DNA from: Candidatus Roizmanbacteria bacterium CG09_land_8_20_14_0_10_41_9 | Lineage (GTDB): Bacteria; Patescibacteriota; Microgenomatia; UBA1406; GWC2-37-13 | Length of the DNA stretch: 6,963 nt | Assembly (NCBI GenBank): GCA_002774185.1 | Contig: PEZG01000065.1 | Coordinates: 1 to 6,963, forward strand | Reading direction: 5' to 3' | Shown here: piece after piece, positions 4,609 through 6,963 of the stretch | How the letters are laid out: each line of letters opens with the position of its first letter | Position numbering within the stretch: the stretch's first letter is position 1 | Position numbers and translations under genes: made by a program | The notes under the pieces: model-generated | The model's input: the letters and a program-made list of their open reading frames with translations, nothing else | Told to the model about the DNA's origin: nothing | Databases searched by the model: none

Positions 4609-6963
4609 TTATATATAATCAATAGACAGACCCAACGCATTCAATTCTTTTATGAGTACGTTGAATGACTCTGGCACATTAGATTGGGGAATGTCAATTC
4701 CCTTGATAATAGACTCAAAGGCTTTTGTTCTTCCCCGTACATCATCACTTTTTATCGTTAGGAGTTCTTGCAACGTTGAAGGTACGCGATGGGATTCCAA
4801 AGCCCACACTTCCATTTCTCCAAATCGCTGTCCTCCCATTTGGGATTTTCCGCCCAAGGGTTGTTGGGTAACGAGCGAATAAGGCCCAACAGATCTTGCG
4901 TGGAATTTGTCCTCGACCATGTGAATGAGCTTCATAATATACGCAGTCCCTACCAACACTTTCCTTTCGTAGGGTATCCCTGTCTTCCCATCAAACAACG
5001 TGACTTTTCCGTCCAGCGGAAGATCGAGTTTCTTTAACTCGTTTATGATGAACTCCTCTTTGATTTTTTCGAAAACAGGGACAAGGATGGTCTTGTTGTT
5101 TTTACTCGCGATAAGCCCAAGTAAATTCTCAAACAGTTGTCCTAGATTCATTCTGGAGAGGATTGAGAGCGGAGACAGGATTACATCAACCGGAGTTCCA
5201 TCTTCCAGGTACGGCATATCCCATTCCGGAAGTATCTTTGAGATAACTCCTTTATTTCCATGTCTGCCTGCCAATTTGTCTCCGACGGAAATTTTTCTGA
5301 GTTGGGCAGTGTTCACAATGATTCGTTTGAGGATGCTAGGCTCAAGTTCGTTCGGATCCTTTTTCGCGTCAATAATCTCAAGGTTTACTATCGTGCCCCG
5401 TTTTCCGTAAGACACTCTAAGCGACGTGTCCTTTACGTCCTTTGCCTTTTCACCGAAAATCGCTCGAAGAAGCCGCTCCTCTGCAGTGAGTTCTTTTTCT
5501 CCTTTTGGAGCAACCTTTCCGACCAAAATATCGCCACCGTGTACTTCCGTACCCACTACCACGAGTCCATCCTTATCGAGGTTTTGCAGTACTTCCTCGC
5601 GGACATTGGGAATATCTCTTGTTAGTTCCTCTGGACCAAGTTTTGTATCAATGAGATCTGCGATGAATTCTTCTTCTGTGATTGAGCTTAAGACATCTTC
5701 TTTTGCGAGTCGCTCCGACACTACGAACCCGTCCTCATACCCGAGTCCATTCAGGGAAGTGTATGCTACAACAAGATTTTTTCCGAGAGCAAGTTTCCCG
5801 TCACGGGTGGATGGTCCGTCGATCAGGACATCGCCTTTCCTCACCTTTTGACGAGGTTCTACCTTTGGCCGTTGATCAAAACATACATCTTTGCTGGTTC
5901 TCACGAACCTGCCCATTTCATACTCGTATTTTTTTCCGCTTTTTCCTTTTACAATCATTTTGCGTCCGTCCACATACTCGATGGTTCCATCTTCCTCTGC
6001 AAAAATAGTTCGATCTAAGGATGAACTTATTTTCTTTTCCATCGAGGTTCCCACGATAGGAGCGTCAGGGTTAATAAGAGGGACTGCTTGACATTGCATG
6101 TGGGTTCCCATGAGGGCTCGGCTTGCATCGTCGTTCTGCAAAAAAGGAATAAGTGCCGCTGAAGCCCCTATAACCTGTCGAGGGGAAACATCGATCAAAT
6201 CTAATTTTTCCAATGGGATTTCGACAATTTCACCTTTGTACCGCGCTACTACATTCGTATCCGTGAAATAATTTTTTTCATCGATCGATATGTTGTTAGA
6301 AGTTATATAGTAATTTTCTTCATCATCCGCTTGTAGATATACAATTTCATCGGACATTTTGATCTTGGTCCTCGACCCATTTTTCTCTTTCACGAGTCTC
6401 TTATAGGGCGTTTCAAGGAACCCGTAAGAATTCACTCGGGAATAAAGCGCCATGTAGGTAACGACGCCGATATTGGGGCCTTCCGGAGATCTGATTGGAC
6501 AAATTCTCCCGTATTGTGACGATGAGATGTCTCGTATGGAGAAGGAGGCCCGGTCTTTTTCAATACCGCCTGGTCCGCCAACGGTAATTCTTCGCAAATT
6601 ATCCAACTCAGATAATGGGTTTGTTTGGTCTACGATCGTTGATAGTTGGCTAGTTCTGTAAAACGAGTTGATGGCGACGATCAGAGGTTTTGAATTGACG
6701 ATTTGGGACGGGGAGACGCTGAGTTCTCCGGCAACCAAACTCATCCGTTCCTTGATTTCGCGCTCCATTCTCACCATTCCGACACGGATTCCATACATAC
6801 TTACGAGTTCTCCGACGGTGCGGAGTCTCCGGTTGCCTAAATGATCAATGTCATCAAAATTTCCTCGTCCTGCAGTAAGATTTACCAAATACTTTATTGT
6901 TTCTATGATGTCTCTTTTCGTTAATAAATGGTTTTCGCGGTTGATTTCAAGATTAAGGTCTAA
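4609..6963 (-). CDS. rpoB: DNA-directed RNA polymerase subunit beta (RpoB), N-terminus cut by window edge
   Basis: Large subunit of RNA polymerase that forms one pincer and half of the active centre. The frame is open from the right edge (codon 6963-6961, Leu) to TAA at 4611-4609, giving 784 visible residues; roughly 350-400 N-terminal residues lie outside. The first residues, LDLNLEIN through LTKRDIIETIKYL, match the family segment before DDIDHLGNRR (residues 37-46 of the fragment). Then follow the rifampicin-pocket region SQLS..DQTNPLSEL (105-120), CPIRSPEGPNIG (155-166), GYEDG (408-412, the acidic Glu-Asp pair near the active site), DILVGKVAPKGE (478-489), GDKLAGRHGNKG (561-572, with the two conserved active-site lysines 563 and 571), SRMNLGQ (603-609), the long C-terminal block HARSVGPYSLVTQQPLGGKS (688-707) and the RpoC-interacting end MEVWALE..TLQELLTIKSDD. 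No large lineage insertion is seen in the visible part. A TTG at 6888 is internal, not the start. Confidence 0.98.
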   Translation of the reverse strand, partial: LDLNLEINRENHLLTKRDIIETIKYLVNLTAGRGNFDDIDHLGNRRLRTVGELVSMYGIRVGMVRMEREIKERMSLVAGELSVSPSQIVNSKPLIVAINSFYRTSQLSTIVDQTNPLSELDNLRRITVGGPGGIEKDRASFSIRDISSSQYGRICPIRSPEGPNIGVVTYMALYSRVNSYGFLETPYKRLVKEKNGSRTKIKMSDEIVYLQADDEENYYITSNNISIDEKNYFTDTNVVARYKGEIVEIPLEKLDLIDVSPRQVIGASAALIPFLQNDDASRALMGTHMQCQAVPLINPDAPIVGTSMEKKISSSLDRTIFAEEDGTIEYVDGRKMIVKGKSGKKYEYEMGRFVRTSKDVCFDQRPKVEPRQKVRKGDVLIDGPSTRDGKLALGKNLVVAYTSLNGLGYEDGFVVSERLAKEDVLSSITEEEFIADLIDTKLGPEELTRDIPNVREEVLQNLDKDGLVVVGTEVHGGDILVGKVAPKGEKELTAEERLLRAIFGEKAKDVKDTSLRVSYGKRGTIVNLEIIDAKKDPNELEPSILKRIIVNTAQLRKISVGDKLAGRHGNKGVISKILPEWDMPYLEDGTPVDVILSPLSILSRMNLGQLFENLLGLIASKNNKTILVPVFEKIKEEFIINELKKLDLPLDGKVTLFDGKTGIPYERKVLVGTAYIMKLIHMVEDKFHARSVGPYSLVTQQPLGGKSQMGGQRFGEMEVWALESHRVPSTLQELLTIKSDDVRGRTKAFESIIKGIDIPQSNVPESFNVLIKELNALGLSIDYI

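Noticed and set aside
5000..5410. 136-codon plus-strand open frame
   Set aside because: Antisense to the conserved rpoB active-site region; Ser/Phe/Leu-rich composition typical of reverse-strand shadows, with no start signal.
5426..5851. 141-codon plus-strand open frame
   Set aside because: Lies wholly antisense to conserved rpoB, has low-complexity Ser/Phe-rich translation and no recognisable domain; a shadow of the real gene.
6886..6888. TTG as a possible rpoB start
   Set aside because: It is an internal Leu codon in the IIETIKYLV segment; the frame and the homology both continue to the right edge.
1..6963. Alternative genetic code (TGA reassigned), as in some CPR groups
   Set aside because: The four genes have no in-frame TGA, Trp is TGG, and all three visible stops are TAA, so the standard bacterial code is enough.
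1..6963. A new accessory, defence or mobile system
   Set aside because: Nearly every base is accounted for by rpoB, rpoC, rpsL and rpsG; there are no repeats, integrase or transposase motifs, tRNA, or unexplained gaps over 16 nt.

Overview
The window is a single, tightly packed stretch of an essential transcription/translation operon, read entirely on the minus strand. In transcription order, from right to left, it holds the C-terminal two thirds of rpoB (RNA polymerase beta, cut by the right edge), complete rpoC (beta'), complete rpsL (ribosomal protein uS12) and most of rpsG (uS7, cut by the left edge). No plus-strand gene, RNA gene, mobile element, repeat array, CRISPR, promoter or terminator can be supported. 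The promoter must lie upstream of rpoB, beyond the right edge. Any terminator, or further str-operon genes such as fusA and tuf, lie beyond the left edge.

Spacing is extreme. rpoB and rpoC are separated by 6 nt, rpoC overlaps rpsL by 50 nt, and rpsL and rpsG are separated by 16 nt. None of the three visible starts has a convincing Shine-Dalgarno sequence. The layout implies one polycistronic mRNA and a compact genome.

The organism is a bacterium using the standard code: every complete stop is TAA, Trp is TGG, and no in-frame TGA occurs. The beta' N-terminus (SWSHGE.. KPETINYR, GPTKDYECYCGKYKR), the PNKEMALGCYY segment, the beta CPIRSPEGPNIG motif and the highly charged insertion in beta' resemble sequences I recall from Candidate Phyla Radiation (Patescibacteria) lineages, with Parcubacteria-like groups the best guess. 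This is judged from remembered family patterns, not a search. The moderately AT-rich composition and tight packing fit but do not prove it.

Functionally, rpoB and rpoC encode the two large subunits that form the RNA polymerase catalytic centre, while uS12 and uS7 belong to the small ribosomal subunit (decoding centre and head). The main catalytic and zinc residues are intact in both polymerase subunits. Several flanking residues that are near-invariant in model bacteria are replaced, and the rifampicin pocket carries several substitutions that suggest intrinsic resistance. No novel defence, mobile or biosynthetic system is present. What is worth a second look is the unusual rpoC/rpsL overlap and the polymerase motif changes.
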